Shown here: piece by piece, positions 49,719 through 58,413 of the stretch
Layout of the letters: the number at the start of each line of letters is the position of its first letter
Position numbering within the stretch: the first letter of the stretch is position 1
Source of the DNA: Scandinavium lactucae
GTDB taxonomy: Bacteria > Pseudomonadota > Gammaproteobacteria > Enterobacterales > Enterobacteriaceae
Assembly: GCF_033843265.1 (NCBI RefSeq)
Contig: NZ_JAWXRD010000027.1
Span: 124,001 to 188,000 of the forward strand
Length of the DNA: 64,000 nt
Reading direction: 5' to 3'
Notes under the pieces: generated by a model
What the model saw: only the letters and a program-made list of their open reading frames with translations
What the model was told of the DNA's origin: nothing
Databases searched by the model: none
Position numbers and translations under genes: made by a program

Positions 49719-51890
49719 GTGCGCTCCGTGCTAACAATGTCGCTCACATTGCTCTGGGTTACACTTCTTTCGTACGCTGGTTTCCTGCGGGCTAGCCCCA
49801 TAAATACCGTCGCTCATCCCTCCCCCGTTCCAGTCTGGCTCTTCGATGCGGATAATTTTGAATTCTGGCGTGACGGCCACGGTCAATATCAGGGTTACTA
49901 CCCGACGCTCATTCAGGAAATCAATAAACGCTACGGCTATCATCTCGAGCTGAAACCGATCGGGGGGGAAGAGATTGGCCGTCGTTTCAATAGCAACAGC
50001 TACGGGCTGTATGCCGGCGTGATCAAAACCAACGCGCGGGCGCAGAGTAAAATCCTCTCCGCGCGCCTGTTTGATATTGAAGTGCTCGCCGCCAGTCTCG
50101 ATCGAACGGCAGCTGTCCCGGAAGATCTTAATTATACCCGGGTCATTTTTCGCAAGGACGACGCTACCCGCGATCAGGTGTTGCAGCACTATCCTTTTCT
50201 GCATTTCCGTCAGCGCATTCTGGTGGGCAGCAGTACCGAAGCGTTTACAATGCTGCGTAACCGCAAGGCAGATTTTTACATTAACGACGATTCCGAGATG
50301 GATGATCCGCAGCACTACTACACCCTGTCGCGGCCATTCTCCGATTTACGTCTACCGTCCGTGATGGGGTTCAGTCCGGAATTACGCGGCATGCGCGATA
50401 ACATTAATCAGCTGATCGGCGAGTGGCAGCAGAGCGGCAAGCTGAACGCGCTGGAAAATCAAAGTAAACGGGATTATCTGGTCAGCCGAATTAATATCAC
50501 ACCCGAGGAAACCGCCTGGATGCGTAACAACCGGCTCACCCTTTGGCTGCCTAAAAACGAGAACTTTGCTCCGCTGTTGTGGCAGGACAGCCACGGTTAT
50601 CACGGCACGGTGATGGATATGATTAGCGACATGCGCGACCTGCTGCCTATCCAACTCGACGTGAAGTACACCGAGGATTATGTCTCTCACCTGCGCCAGG
50701 ATGCCTGGCCGATGCGAATGGTGAACATTGTCAAAAGCGGTGATGAATCCCAGGCGGAAGGGATTATTGGCCCAGCGCTATCGTGGCATAACGCGTATTA
50801 CAACCGCATCGATGATCCGTTTTTGTGGGACGAAGAGCAGGTGCGCTATAAGCGCGTCGGCGTGATCCGCGGGTCGTTTTCTGCCCTCTATCTGCATCAG
50901 CGTTTTGGCACCGACGTTACCCTGCTGCCCGCCGCCTCGATTGAAGAACTGATCAACGCCATTGAACAGCACAAAATTGATTTTATTCTGGGCGACCTCA
51001 GCTCGCTGGAAGGTTCACTGCGCGGTAATGACCTGTTTCGTGGCGTGCTTAAAGTGGCGGGGCTGACGCGCTCAGATTACAAAATTGTCTCATGGGTCGA
51101 TGGCCAACATCCGCTGCATTCGTTACTGACGCAAATCCATCGTATTTCGAGTTATCGCACGCAGATGGAGCGCCATCCTGACGCCTCCACGCTGCCAGAC
51201 TTCAGTAAAAATACCTTCAAAATTATCAGCATTGTGTTGTTCATTAGCGTGCTGTTCAGCCTGTGCCTGTTGTGGCTGATGTGGCGACAGATGAAGCAAA
51301 GCCAGGCGGTGAGCCGCAGCATCGTCGAGGCGATGGAAAAAGTGAATCGCGCCCATGATGATGAAACCGGCAGCCATATTCAGCGCGTATCCGCCTATTG
51401 TGGCCTGCTGGCGCGGGACATTGGGCTGCCGCGTAAAATGGTGCAGGAGATTGAACGCTACGCCTCGTTGCACGACGTCGGGAAAATTGCGGTTCCGGAG
51501 CGGATTTTGCGCAAGCAAGGGCCACTCACCGAAGAAGAGTTCAACGAGATGAAACTGCACACCCTTAAGGGCTGGCGGATCATTCAGGGGCTGGGCCTCG
51601 GGCCGGTGGCGGAAAATATCATTCACTATCACCACGAAAAATGGGATGGCAATGGCTATCCGGAAGGGCTACGCGGGGAGCAAATCCCGATTGAGGCCCG
51701 CATTCTGGCGCTGGCGGATGTGTATGATGCGCTGCGTCAGAAGCGGGTGTATAAGCCCGGGTATAGCCATGAACACGCCTGTTCGCTAATCATCGCCGGA
51801 ACCGGACGTCACTTTGATCCGGAGCTGATTAACCGCTTCCGCCAACTGCATCCGAAATTCCAGGCGATTTATGACAGCCGGGCAGACTAA
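49719..51890 (+). CDS. HD-GYP phosphodiesterase with periplasmic solute-binding domains
   Basis: 723 residues. An N-terminal signal anchor (residues 1-25), then about 470 periplasmic residues that look like two solute-binding-protein (SBP type 3) modules in tandem (about 35-265 and 270-495). A membrane helix follows (about 500-523), then a cytoplasmic HD-GYP domain with HDVGKI (about 585), HHEKWDGNGYPEGLRGEQIP (about 636) and LALADVYDAL. HD-GYP proteins usually degrade cyclic di-GMP, so this is probably a receptor linking a small extracellular ligand to c-di-GMP turnover. No GGDEF domain is present. The GTG at 49719 follows AGGA. Not in the E. coli locus. Confidence 0.85.
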   Translation: MRSVLTMSLTLLWVTLLSYAGFLRASPINTVAHPSPVPVWLFDADNFEFWRDGHGQYQGYYPTLIQEINKRYGYHLELKPIGGEEIGRRFNSNSYGLYAGVIKTNARAQSKILSARLFDIEVLAASLDRTAAVPEDLNYTRVIFRKDDATRDQVLQHYPFLHFRQRILVGSSTEAFTMLRNRKADFYINDDSEMDDPQHYYTLSRPFSDLRLPSVMGFSPELRGMRDNINQLIGEWQQSGKLNALENQSKRDYLVSRINITPEETAWMRNNRLTLWLPKNENFAPLLWQDSHGYHGTVMDMISDMRDLLPIQLDVKYTEDYVSHLRQDAWPMRMVNIVKSGDESQAEGIIGPALSWHNAYYNRIDDPFLWDEEQVRYKRVGVIRGSFSALYLHQRFGTDVTLLPAASIEELINAIEQHKIDFILGDLSSLEGSLRGNDLFRGVLKVAGLTRSDYKIVSWVDGQHPLHSLLTQIHRISSYRTQMERHPDASTLPDFSKNTFKIISIVLFISVLFSLCLLWLMWRQMKQSQAVSRSIVEAMEKVNRAHDDETGSHIQRVSAYCGLLARDIGLPRKMVQEIERYASLHDVGKIAVPERILRKQGPLTEEEFNEMKLHTLKGWRIIQGLGLGPVAENIIHYHHEKWDGNGYPEGLRGEQIPIEARILALADVYDALRQKRVYKPGYSHEHACSLIIAGTGRHFDPELINRFRQLHPKFQAIYDSRAD

Positions 51891-51996
51891 CGACGGCGGT
51901 GGCGGAAACTGAGGGGAATTCTGCGGGCTATTCAGGGAATTGGTTTGGCCTCCTGACGCTAAGATGAGAGGATCGGACATCTATGCAGAGTGAGCC

Positions 51997-52326
51997 ATGA
52001 ACAAACTTCTCCCTATCGTCGCAGCGATAGCGCTTTCCGCCTGTACGGTACATCGTCAGGCCAACGTCACCGATGTGGACACCACCAGCGGCATTGTCCG
52101 TCTGACCTACGGGCAGGCGATGTTGCAATCGGCCACCACCGACGATTATGTGGCCAACGGTACCGCCACCAAACAGTGTCAGCAAATGGGCTACGCCACT
52201 GCCGTGCCGTTCGGTCAGCCGGTCACGACCTGCACCGTCACCAGCGGTTCACTGTGCATGAATCAAAGCGTCACGATTCAGTACCAGTGTCGCGGAATGG
52301 CCATTACCCCTAACGCCTATTACTGA
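51997..52326 (+). CDS. yecR: YecR family lipoprotein
   Basis: 109 residues with a lipoprotein signal peptide and lipobox LSAC (Cys at residue 16). The mature part has conserved cysteines (KQCQQMGYATAVPFGQPVTTC, SLCMNQS, QYQCRG) as in YecR. In E. coli yecR belongs to the flagellar regulon, but its function is unknown. No convincing sigma-28 promoter was found in front of it here. Confidence 0.9.
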   Translation: MNKLLPIVAAIALSACTVHRQANVTDVDTTSGIVRLTYGQAMLQSATTDDYVANGTATKQCQQMGYATAVPFGQPVTTCTVTSGSLCMNQSVTIQYQCRGMAITPNAYY

Positions 52327-52335
52327 TTATATTTC

Positions 52336-52361
52336 ACTGCCGGGAAAATAAATCCGGCAGT
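52336..52361. terminator. Hairpin after yecR
   Basis: ACTGCCGG (52336-52343) pairs with CCGGCAGT (52354-52361), 10 bases after the yecR stop. No T tract follows, so terminator activity is uncertain. Confidence 0.45.
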
Positions 52362-52519
52362 AATCATAACCATTCTCATCTTATTATTTAATAGCTGCAA
52401 TGCGTGTTATTCCCATTTGCATTTAACAAAATTAATTATTTATTTTACCTTTTGCAAATAACTTAATTACAAATTATAGTTCCCGCGTATTCCCCTGAGC
52501 CTAATATGACGGAGCACCC

Positions 52520-53017
52520 ATGTTAAAAACGGAAATGATCGACAAACTGAATGAGCAAATGAACCTGGAACTTCACTCCTCGCTGCTGTATCAGCAGATG
52601 AGCGCGTGGTGCAGTTATCACAGCTTTGAAGGTGCCGCCGCATTTCTGCGCCGTCACGCTCAGGAAGAAATGACCCACATGCAGCGCCTGTTTGATTATC
52701 TGACCGATACCGGCAGCCTGCCGTGCATTAATGCCATTGCTTCACCGTTTGCCGAATATGCCTCGCTGGATGAACTCTTCCGCGTGACCTACGAGCACGA
52801 GCAGCTGATCACTGCGAAAATTAATGAACTGGCGCATGCCGCGATGACCAATCAGGATTATCCAACCTTTAATTTCCTGCAATGGTATGTTGCCGAGCAG
52901 CATGAAGAAGAGAAGCTGTTTAAATCCGTTATCGATAAACTGTCGCTGGTCGGTAAAAGCGGCGAAGGCCTGTACTTTATTGATAAAGAGCTGGCGACCC
53001 TCGACACCCAAAATTAA
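52520..53017 (+). CDS. ftnA: Ferritin FtnA
   Basis: 165 residues (E. coli 165). Ferritin four-helix bundle with the full ferroxidase set: Glu in NLELHSSLLY, EEMTHM, and the glutamates in VAEQHEEEKLF. It is the main iron-storage ferritin. It lies on the plus strand between yecR and tyrP as in E. coli. The upstream region (52362-52519) is AT-rich. Confidence 0.96.
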   Translation: MLKTEMIDKLNEQMNLELHSSLLYQQMSAWCSYHSFEGAAAFLRRHAQEEMTHMQRLFDYLTDTGSLPCINAIASPFAEYASLDELFRVTYEHEQLITAKINELAHAAMTNQDYPTFNFLQWYVAEQHEEEKLFKSVIDKLSLVGKSGEGLYFIDKELATLDTQN

Positions 53018-53023
53018 TTCCCG

Positions 53024-53053
53024 GCTGGCAGCGGCCATCGCTGCCAGCGTTTT
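53024..53053 (+). terminator. ftnA terminator
   Basis: GCTGGCAGCG (53024-53033) pairs with CGCTGCCAGC (53039-53048), followed by GTTTT. Confidence 0.88.
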
Positions 53054-53083
53054 CCCTGACTTTTTCATACAACCCAGCCAAAT

Positions 53084-53101
53084 CGTAAAACATACTTTAC
53101 A
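53084..53101. promoter_or_regulatory. TyrR box (strong) of tyrP
   Basis: CGTAAA-N6-TTTACA matches the TyrR box TGTAAA-N6-TTTACA with one mismatch. It lies upstream of the predicted tyrP -35. Confidence 0.85.
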
Positions 53102-53106
53102 CCTAC

Positions 53107-53124
53107 TGTAATTCAGATTTGACG
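53107..53124. promoter_or_regulatory. TyrR box (weak) of tyrP, overlapping -35
   Basis: TGTAAT-N6-TTGACG is a poorer TyrR box whose right half is the predicted -35 hexamer. Its centre is 23 bases from that of the strong box. The strong/weak pair is the known tyrP arrangement: repression with tyrosine, activation with phenylalanine. Confidence 0.7.
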
Positions 53125-53147
53125 CGCCGCGGGATTTCCCCTACCCT
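53119..53147 (+). promoter_or_regulatory. tyrP sigma-70 promoter
   Basis: TTGACG (53119-53124), 17 bases, TACCCT (53142-53147), about 45 bases before the start codon. Confidence 0.65.
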
Positions 53148-53192
53148 GCGCGGCATAATTTGCCGTCTCTATTTTGAATAACAGAGGAAAGC

Positions 53193-54404
53193 GTGAAGAA
53201 CCGCACCGTAGGGAGTATTTTAATCGTCGCCGGAACCACTATCGGCGCAGGGATGCTGGCGATGCCGCTGGCGTCGGCGGGAGTAGGCTTTGGCGTGACG
53301 CTGGTCCTGCTGCTAAGCCTTTGGGCACTGATGTGCTACACCGCGCTGTTGCTACTCGAAGTGTACCAGCACGTCCCGGCAGACACCGGCCTCGGTTCAC
53401 TGGCGCTGCGCTATCTCGGGCGTTACGGCCAATGGGTGACGGGCTTCAGCATGTTGTTCCTGATGTATGCCCTGACTGCGGCCTACATTAGCGGAGCCGG
53501 AGAATTGCTGGCGTCGAGCGTCGGCGACTGGCTGGGCAGTGAATTACATCCAGCAGCAGGCGTACTGCTGTTTACCGCCGTCGGTGGGGGTGTGATTTGC
53601 GTCGGCACCACGCTGGTCGATCTGTTCAACCGCTTCCTGTTCAGCGCCAAAATTATCTTTTTAGTGCTGATGCTGGGGCTGCTGATGCCGCACATCCATC
53701 AGGTGAACCTGCTGACGCTGCCGCTGCAACAAGGCCTGGCGCTGTCTGCCATTCCGGTTATTTTTACCTCATTTGGCTTCCACGGCAGCGTGCCAAGTAT
53801 TGTCAGCTACATGAAAGGCGACGTGCGTAAACTGCGGAGAATTTTTGTCATCGGGAGCTTTATCCCGTTGGTAGCTTATATCTTTTGGCAACTGGCGACG
53901 CTGGGCAGTATTGAATCACCGGTGTTCAACGCCCTGTTGGCTAACCATGCCGGACTAAACGGGCTATTACAGGCTATTCGAGAAGTGGTGGCTTCCCCAC
54001 ACGTTGAGCTGGCAGTGCATCTGTTTGCCGATCTGGCGCTAGCCACCTCGTTCCTTGGTGTGGCGCTTGGGCTGTTTGATTATCTGGCTGACCTGTTCCA
54101 GCGTAAAAATAGCGTCGGCGGAAGGCTGCAAACCGGGGCGATCACCTTCTTACCGCCGGTGGCGTTTGCGTTGTTCTATCCGCGCGGATTCGTAATGGCT
54201 CTCGGCTACGCCGGGGTAGCGCTGGCGGTACTGGCGCTGATCGTGCCTTCGTTACTGACGATGAAAAGCCGTCAACAGCACCCGCAGGCAGCTTACCGTG
54301 TCGCGGGTGGCACCCCGGCCCTCTGGCTGGTCTTCAGCTGTGGTATTGCGGTCATCCTGGTACAAATCGCCATTGCCACCGGAATGCTTCCGGCAGTGGG
54401 CTAA
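53193..54404 (+). CDS. tyrP: Tyrosine-specific transporter TyrP
   Basis: 403 residues (E. coli 403), about 11 membrane helices, aromatic amino acid permease family. IVAGTTIGAGMLAMPLA at the N-terminus, LADLFNRFLFSAKIIF-like VDLFNRFLFSAKIIF and FTSFGFHGSVPSIVSYMKGD are shared with E. coli. Proton-driven tyrosine uptake through the inner membrane. The start is a GTG at 53193 behind AGAGGAAA. TyrR boxes upstream. Confidence 0.96.
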   Translation: MKNRTVGSILIVAGTTIGAGMLAMPLASAGVGFGVTLVLLLSLWALMCYTALLLLEVYQHVPADTGLGSLALRYLGRYGQWVTGFSMLFLMYALTAAYISGAGELLASSVGDWLGSELHPAAGVLLFTAVGGGVICVGTTLVDLFNRFLFSAKIIFLVLMLGLLMPHIHQVNLLTLPLQQGLALSAIPVIFTSFGFHGSVPSIVSYMKGDVRKLRRIFVIGSFIPLVAYIFWQLATLGSIESPVFNALLANHAGLNGLLQAIREVVASPHVELAVHLFADLALATSFLGVALGLFDYLADLFQRKNSVGGRLQTGAITFLPPVAFALFYPRGFVMALGYAGVALAVLALIVPSLLTMKSRQQHPQAAYRVAGGTPALWLVFSCGIAVILVQIAIATGMLPAVG

Positions 54405-54414
54405 CGCCAGAGAC

Positions 54415-54440
54415 AAAAAAGGCCCTTTCGGGCCTTTTTT
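54415..54440. terminator. Bidirectional terminator, tyrP / yecA
   Basis: AAAAAAGGCCC-TTTC-GGGCCTTTTTT, a textbook two-way terminator between convergent genes. Confidence 0.95.
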
Positions 54441-54446
54441 CATCAC

Positions 54447-55112
54447 TTATTTCAGACAGCAGCTTTTGTATTTTTTACCGCTACCGCATGGGCAAGGATC
54501 GTTGCGACCTATTTTGCTCTCATTCTTAACCGGCTGTTTAACCGGGGCCACCTGCGGGTTATCCAGCCAGTAATGGCACAGGGTGATTGCAGCCGGGGTC
54601 AGCAAATCTACGCTTGCCACAAACTCTTCGGCGCTTAACTCGTCGAGGCGCTCGAAATTCTCTTCGCTGCCGTGCAGGGCAATTGCGTCTAACTGCGGCT
54701 GCAAGTCTTCCGGCAATGCTGACCAGTCGCTTAACCCCACGCCGCGCATATAGCCAAAGCACCACTCTTCGACAATGGTGATTTCCTGCCCTTCTGCTTC
54801 ACGGGTGCCAAACAGCGGTTCGTACTGGTCAGGATAGTCACCCAAACGCTCGCCGATGTCGTCCATGTGTTGCAGCGTCAGGTTGACGAAACGATCACGC
54901 TCGCGATCGTTGGCCCAGCGCGGCACGTTGTCAGCCCCGCCCCACACCGCCAACATCCACTCGGCAGGTTCAATCTCAACAGGTGAGGACAGAATTGCCG
55001 TCAGCATGCCGTCCAGCTCTGAGACGTCCATAACGGAGTGCTCGTTGCCATAGCGGGCCAGGACGTCGTCCAGCCACTCAAGTTCGCTTTCGTTTAACGG
55101 TCCGGTTTTCAT
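54447..55112 (-). CDS. yecA: YecA, UPF0149 family protein with SEC-C motif
   Basis: 221 residues (E. coli 221). N-terminal UPF0149 domain and a C-terminal metal-binding SEC-C motif GRNDPCPCGSGKKYKSC like that of SecA. It has been linked to ribosome or SecA interaction. The ATG at 55112 (MKTGPLNESELEWLDD) is the homologous start; the frame open to 55259 runs through the tRNA remnant and is spurious. Last conserved gene before the island. Confidence 0.93.
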   Translation of the reverse strand: MKTGPLNESELEWLDDVLARYGNEHSVMDVSELDGMLTAILSSPVEIEPAEWMLAVWGGADNVPRWANDRERDRFVNLTLQHMDDIGERLGDYPDQYEPLFGTREAEGQEITIVEEWCFGYMRGVGLSDWSALPEDLQPQLDAIALHGSEENFERLDELSAEEFVASVDLLTPAAITLCHYWLDNPQVAPVKQPVKNESKIGRNDPCPCGSGKKYKSCCLK

Positions 55113-55167
55113 CGCTGAGTACTCGTGTTGGAAGTGTGTAGAAGATAGAACATCAGGATCGCAAATA

Positions 55168-55192
55168 CAAAAAAACCACCCGAAGGTGGTTT
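55168..55192 (-). terminator. Terminator of the (displaced) tRNA-Leu operon
   Basis: AAACCACC (55173-55180) pairs with GGTGGTTT (55185-55192); on the minus strand seven T follow. It lies 40 bases past the tRNA 3' end and still marks the end of the chromosomal tRNA operon. Confidence 0.9.
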
Positions 55193-55231
55193 CACGACAC
55201 TGCTTATCATTGATTTTATTCTTTTTTCCCA

Positions 55232-55287
55232 TGGTAGCCGGAGTGGGACTTGAACCCACACAGCGCGAACGCCGAGGGATTTTAAAT
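55232..55287 (-). other. tRNA-Leu(UAA) 3' fragment, island attachment site
   Basis: On the minus strand these 56 bases are the 3' part of a tRNA-Leu: anticodon loop TTTAAAA with TAA, anticodon arm 3' side ATCCC, long variable arm (CTCGGCGTTCGCGCTG), T arm GTGGG-TTCAAGT-CCCAC, acceptor strand and CCA. The match to E. coli leuZ stops inside the anticodon stem at 55287; further DNA cannot form the D arm or 5' acceptor strand. Tyrosine recombinases integrate at tRNA 3' ends and leave just such a duplicate, so an intact tRNA-Leu should close the island to the right. Confidence 0.9.
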
Positions 55288-55627
55288 TCTACGCAGGATC
55301 AATGTGTTACATAGCAGTGCATTGCGAAACTTTGCTGCAATTGTTCCACTATTTTACTGTAATTAGCAGTAAATAGATAGGCTTGGATAACGTTGAGCAC
55401 AGAATCAGCACAGGTAAGGCCCCTTTGGCACCGAAGCCCAAGTGCCAATCTCAGTACATGAATAACGTCTAAAAATGTAGCTTGGCTGTACCTGTACCAA
55501 GTCAGCTATGGTGGTGGTTTGCCACTAATGTTCGTTCCCCTTTCCAGTCTGATAAGGGTGATACTATTTATGAAAGACCATTGGCATTTTCTTTCGAAAT
55601 TTGATTTTATGATGAGTATGTGGGTTA
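55288..55627. other. Island left end, non-coding
   Basis: 340 bases between the attachment site and the first island gene, without a credible gene. Two short inverted repeats are present: TTTACTG/CAGTAAA (55353-55373) and TTGGCAC/GTGCCAA (55425-55448). They might be integrase arm sites or operator elements. The promoter of the SIR2-like gene must be near 55560-55620, but no consensus was clear. Confidence 0.6.
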
Positions 55628-57127
55628 ATGTTGAGAATTGGTATGGAAATCCAAGATTTTGTAGGTCATTATAAAAATCATCCAGTGCTTTTCATCGGCA
55701 CCGGTTTTAGTCTTAGGTATCTTCAAAACTCTTTTGGCTGGAATGAATTACTTGAGTTTATATCCAATGAACTCACGGGTAATGAGGAGTTTTACTATGA
55801 CCTTAAAGCAGAATCAATGGAGAATGGTGAATATAGTTATGACCTTTTAGCAACAAGGCTTGAGATAGAATTCAACAAATGTCTTGCAGCTGATCGGAAT
55901 GGCAAATTCGAAGCCATTAACGATATTTTTTATAAAAACATGAAAGAAGGCAAGAAACTGAGCCGTTTTAAAATTTATATAACAGAAATACTTAACGGCT
56001 TATTGATAAGACCCGAAAAAAGCAATGAAATTGACGCTCTAATTAGAGCACGTAAAAACATTGGTTCCGTCATAACCACGAATTACGATCGTTTATGTGA
56101 AAAAGTTTTTGAGTTCAACCCGTTAATAGGGAATGATATTCTTCTTAGCAACCCCTATGGCTCAGTTTACAAAATACATGGTTGTGTAACTGACTCAGAC
56201 AACATAATTATAACAAGAGACGACTATAATAACTTCAATAATAAATACGAATTAATCAGGGCCCAACTACTTTCTATTTTCATACACAACCCTATTATAT
56301 TTATTGGCTATAGCATAAGTGATTCAAACATTAAGTCCCTGTTAAAAACTATTTTTTCATATGTAAATGTCAACACTGAACTAGCAAAGAAGATTCGCGA
56401 TAACTTCCTGCTAGTTGAATATGCACCTGGTGATCATACGACAGAAATAACCGAGCATGATATTGATATTGAGAGCATGGCAACTATCCGCATCAATAAA
56501 ATCAAAACAGATAACTATACTGCTATATATGATGCACTTTCAAAACTAGTCCTTCCAGTTTCCGCGATGGACATCAGGAAAGTGCAAAAAGTTTGGAATA
56601 CTATTAAAAGCGGCGGAGAAATAAAGGTAAATATAACAGAAAACATCGATGAACTAAAAAATGAAGATATGGTTTTAGCCGTTGGTTCAGAACGGACTGT
56701 TAAATATGAATTCCAAACCAAAACTGAAATGATTCAAAATTATTTCAAAATAGTTGATGAAGCAAACTCACAACTTATATCATTACTGAATAAGCAAGTC
56801 ATATCAACTCGTGAAAGGTTCCCGGTTTTCGCATTCAGTTCAATTTGTGAGAATCTCATTAATGAAGAAAAATATAAAAATCGCCAAGTTGATAAAATTG
56901 TTGCTGACTTAAAGGGTTATGTTAAAGAATGCGGAAATGAATACTCAACAATAACTGACATAAAGGATAACTTACCTGACTGGAAAGTCATCGGTGGAAT
57001 CATGTATTCTGTTATGGATGATAATATATCAATAGAAGAATTAAAGAATTATCTTGAAGAACACTCCGGACGGTGTGACACGGATTTCAGAAAATTATTA
57101 TGTCTTTATGATTACTTAGCATTTTAA
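55628..57127 (+). CDS. SIR2-like domain protein, probable NAD-consuming defence effector
   Basis: 499 residues. The N-terminal 250 residues have a SIR2_2-type fold: VLFIGTGFSLR (residues 20-30, NAD-binding loop), ITTNYDRL (about 149-156), VYKIHGC (about 180), and FIGYSISDSN (about 224-233). Such domains in phage-defence proteins (DSR, Thoeris ThsA, SIR2-HerA) hydrolyse NAD to kill infected cells. The C-terminal half is not recognised and could be the sensor. The gene is AT-rich relative to the genome. The start is ATG 55628; ATG 55643 is possible. It is convergent with the nuclease gene. Defence is inferred from family and neighbours. Confidence 0.78.
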   Translation: MLRIGMEIQDFVGHYKNHPVLFIGTGFSLRYLQNSFGWNELLEFISNELTGNEEFYYDLKAESMENGEYSYDLLATRLEIEFNKCLAADRNGKFEAINDIFYKNMKEGKKLSRFKIYITEILNGLLIRPEKSNEIDALIRARKNIGSVITTNYDRLCEKVFEFNPLIGNDILLSNPYGSVYKIHGCVTDSDNIIITRDDYNNFNNKYELIRAQLLSIFIHNPIIFIGYSISDSNIKSLLKTIFSYVNVNTELAKKIRDNFLLVEYAPGDHTTEITEHDIDIESMATIRINKIKTDNYTAIYDALSKLVLPVSAMDIRKVQKVWNTIKSGGEIKVNITENIDELKNEDMVLAVGSERTVKYEFQTKTEMIQNYFKIVDEANSQLISLLNKQVISTRERFPVFAFSSICENLINEEKYKNRQVDKIVADLKGYVKECGNEYSTITDIKDNLPDWKVIGGIMYSVMDDNISIEELKNYLEEHSGRCDTDFRKLLCLYDYLAF

Positions 57128-57139
57128 ATGTTCGATTTT

Positions 57140-57172
57140 TTTACTAAACCGCTTTTAAGGCGGTTTAGTAAA
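57140..57172. terminator. Inverted repeat between convergent SIR2-like and Mrr-like genes
   Basis: A 13-bp perfect stem TTTACTAAACCGC (57140-57152) / GCGGTTTAGTAAA (57160-57172). The T-rich side precedes the stem on the plus strand, so it is not a textbook terminator, but its place between convergent genes suggests that role. Confidence 0.6.
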
Positions 57173-57231
57173 TTAAAGTTACCAACGCAAAACCTGCCAG
57201 TACTTACCATCAATGTTGCAATGTTTAAACA

Positions 57232-58413
57232 TTATGAGTTTGACTGAAAATCTTCGATTATCTTCTGATTGTAATCATCCAGATACTTTTGCAGTTCATC
57301 CCTATCGATCAGACGTACCAAGGCTGACTCAGCTAACTCTTTAGCAGAGCGTGTGAAGTAGGAATTAGTCACAACCATCGCCTCATCACAACCATAGAAC
57401 GTTTTAGCAGAGATCACCTGCTGCACAGCCGAGTTACCTACAGAACCAGAATAATTTTTCGCCTGAATAACCATATCCTTACCAAATCGAGTGACGAAAA
57501 GATCTGCCCCCTGATCTTGCGTTCTCTTGGTTTCTTTGACGTCATAACCCATAGTCTGGAATATTTCCACAAGGAAATCTTCGAACTGGAAACCGTCCAT
57601 TGCATCAACTAAATACATGGTAACGAATTTATTAGGGTTAAAATGCTCAAGGCGTGTAGCTAATCTATCAACCAGAATATCAAAATAAATACGTTCGCAT
57701 ACAGCTAAGTACTTTTCAACTTCATCGAATAAAACCAAAGGAACACCAGGCGTGGCCTCTGCTTTTTCATTGAACTCTATTGATGAGAACTCTATTTTAT
57801 TGCTCCATATATAGAAGAGAAATAATGAAAGATCTGCCCTAAAAGTGGTACCCGCTTCCTCAATCCATGACTTCAAGGATTCAGTAAGTGTGGATTTAAT
57901 ATGCCGTTTAACTTCCTTAGCGAAACCATAATAAAGAGCGTTAAATGACGTGGTAAGGAGTAATTTATCTAATAGCTCTGGTAACTGCTCAAGCTCATTA
58001 AACCCTTTTCTAACCAACACCTCACGGAAAAGTTGTAATTCGGAGTATGTACCATTCTCTGTTGAGAAATCTGCTTCCGATTTATTATTATGTGAGAATC
58101 TGGATGTGTAAATGAAGTTAGTAAAATATGGATCTTTTAAACTTGAATATTTTTCAAGAACGTTTTCAAGCAATTGATTAAGCTGAGTTTGTTCTTTCTT
58201 TTTCCCAAACAGATCTTTCAGCATACCCTTTGAACGATACTGAAACTCGGGATAAAAAGATGGATTCAATGGTGTCATACGTTGTATATCTATTGCTTGT
58301 GCGGTCGATGATGCTGAACCCCATGCAGACGTTTTTACAGGCAAAACTCCACTACACCATGGACAATGAATCTCAAAAGTCGTTCTACTGCAAGTATCAC
58401 ACTGATAAATCAT
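57232..58413 (-). CDS. Zinc-ribbon protein with Mrr-type restriction endonuclease domain
   Basis: 393 residues. The N-terminus has a CxxC pair twice (Cys5, Cys8, Cys17, Cys20), a small zinc ribbon. The middle (about 60-260) is helical and unrecognised. The C-terminus (about 270-375) is a Mrr-like PD-(D/E)XK nuclease: Glu278 in GFQFEDF, Asp304 in GADLFV, and Gln317-Ala-Lys319 in VIQAKNY, the Mrr QxK variant. Such proteins cut foreign, often modified, DNA. Divergence from other islands was not assessed. Same strand as the downstream restriction genes but about 100 bases from its neighbour. Confidence 0.8.
   Translation of the reverse strand: MIYQCDTCSRTTFEIHCPWCSGVLPVKTSAWGSASSTAQAIDIQRMTPLNPSFYPEFQYRSKGMLKDLFGKKKEQTQLNQLLENVLEKYSSLKDPYFTNFIYTSRFSHNNKSEADFSTENGTYSELQLFREVLVRKGFNELEQLPELLDKLLLTTSFNALYYGFAKEVKRHIKSTLTESLKSWIEEAGTTFRADLSLFLFYIWSNKIEFSSIEFNEKAEATPGVPLVLFDEVEKYLAVCERIYFDILVDRLATRLEHFNPNKFVTMYLVDAMDGFQFEDFLVEIFQTMGYDVKETKRTQDQGADLFVTRFGKDMVIQAKNYSGSVGNSAVQQVISAKTFYGCDEAMVVTNSYFTRSAKELAESALVRLIDRDELQKYLDDYNQKIIEDFQSNS

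Noticed and set aside
55113..55259. N-terminal extension of YecA
   Set aside because: The extension reads through the tRNA-Leu remnant and its terminator and has no homology; E. coli YecA starts at MKTGPLNE.
55232..55320. Complete tRNA-Leu gene
   Set aside because: DNA beyond 55287 cannot form the 5' acceptor strand, D arm or 5' anticodon stem.
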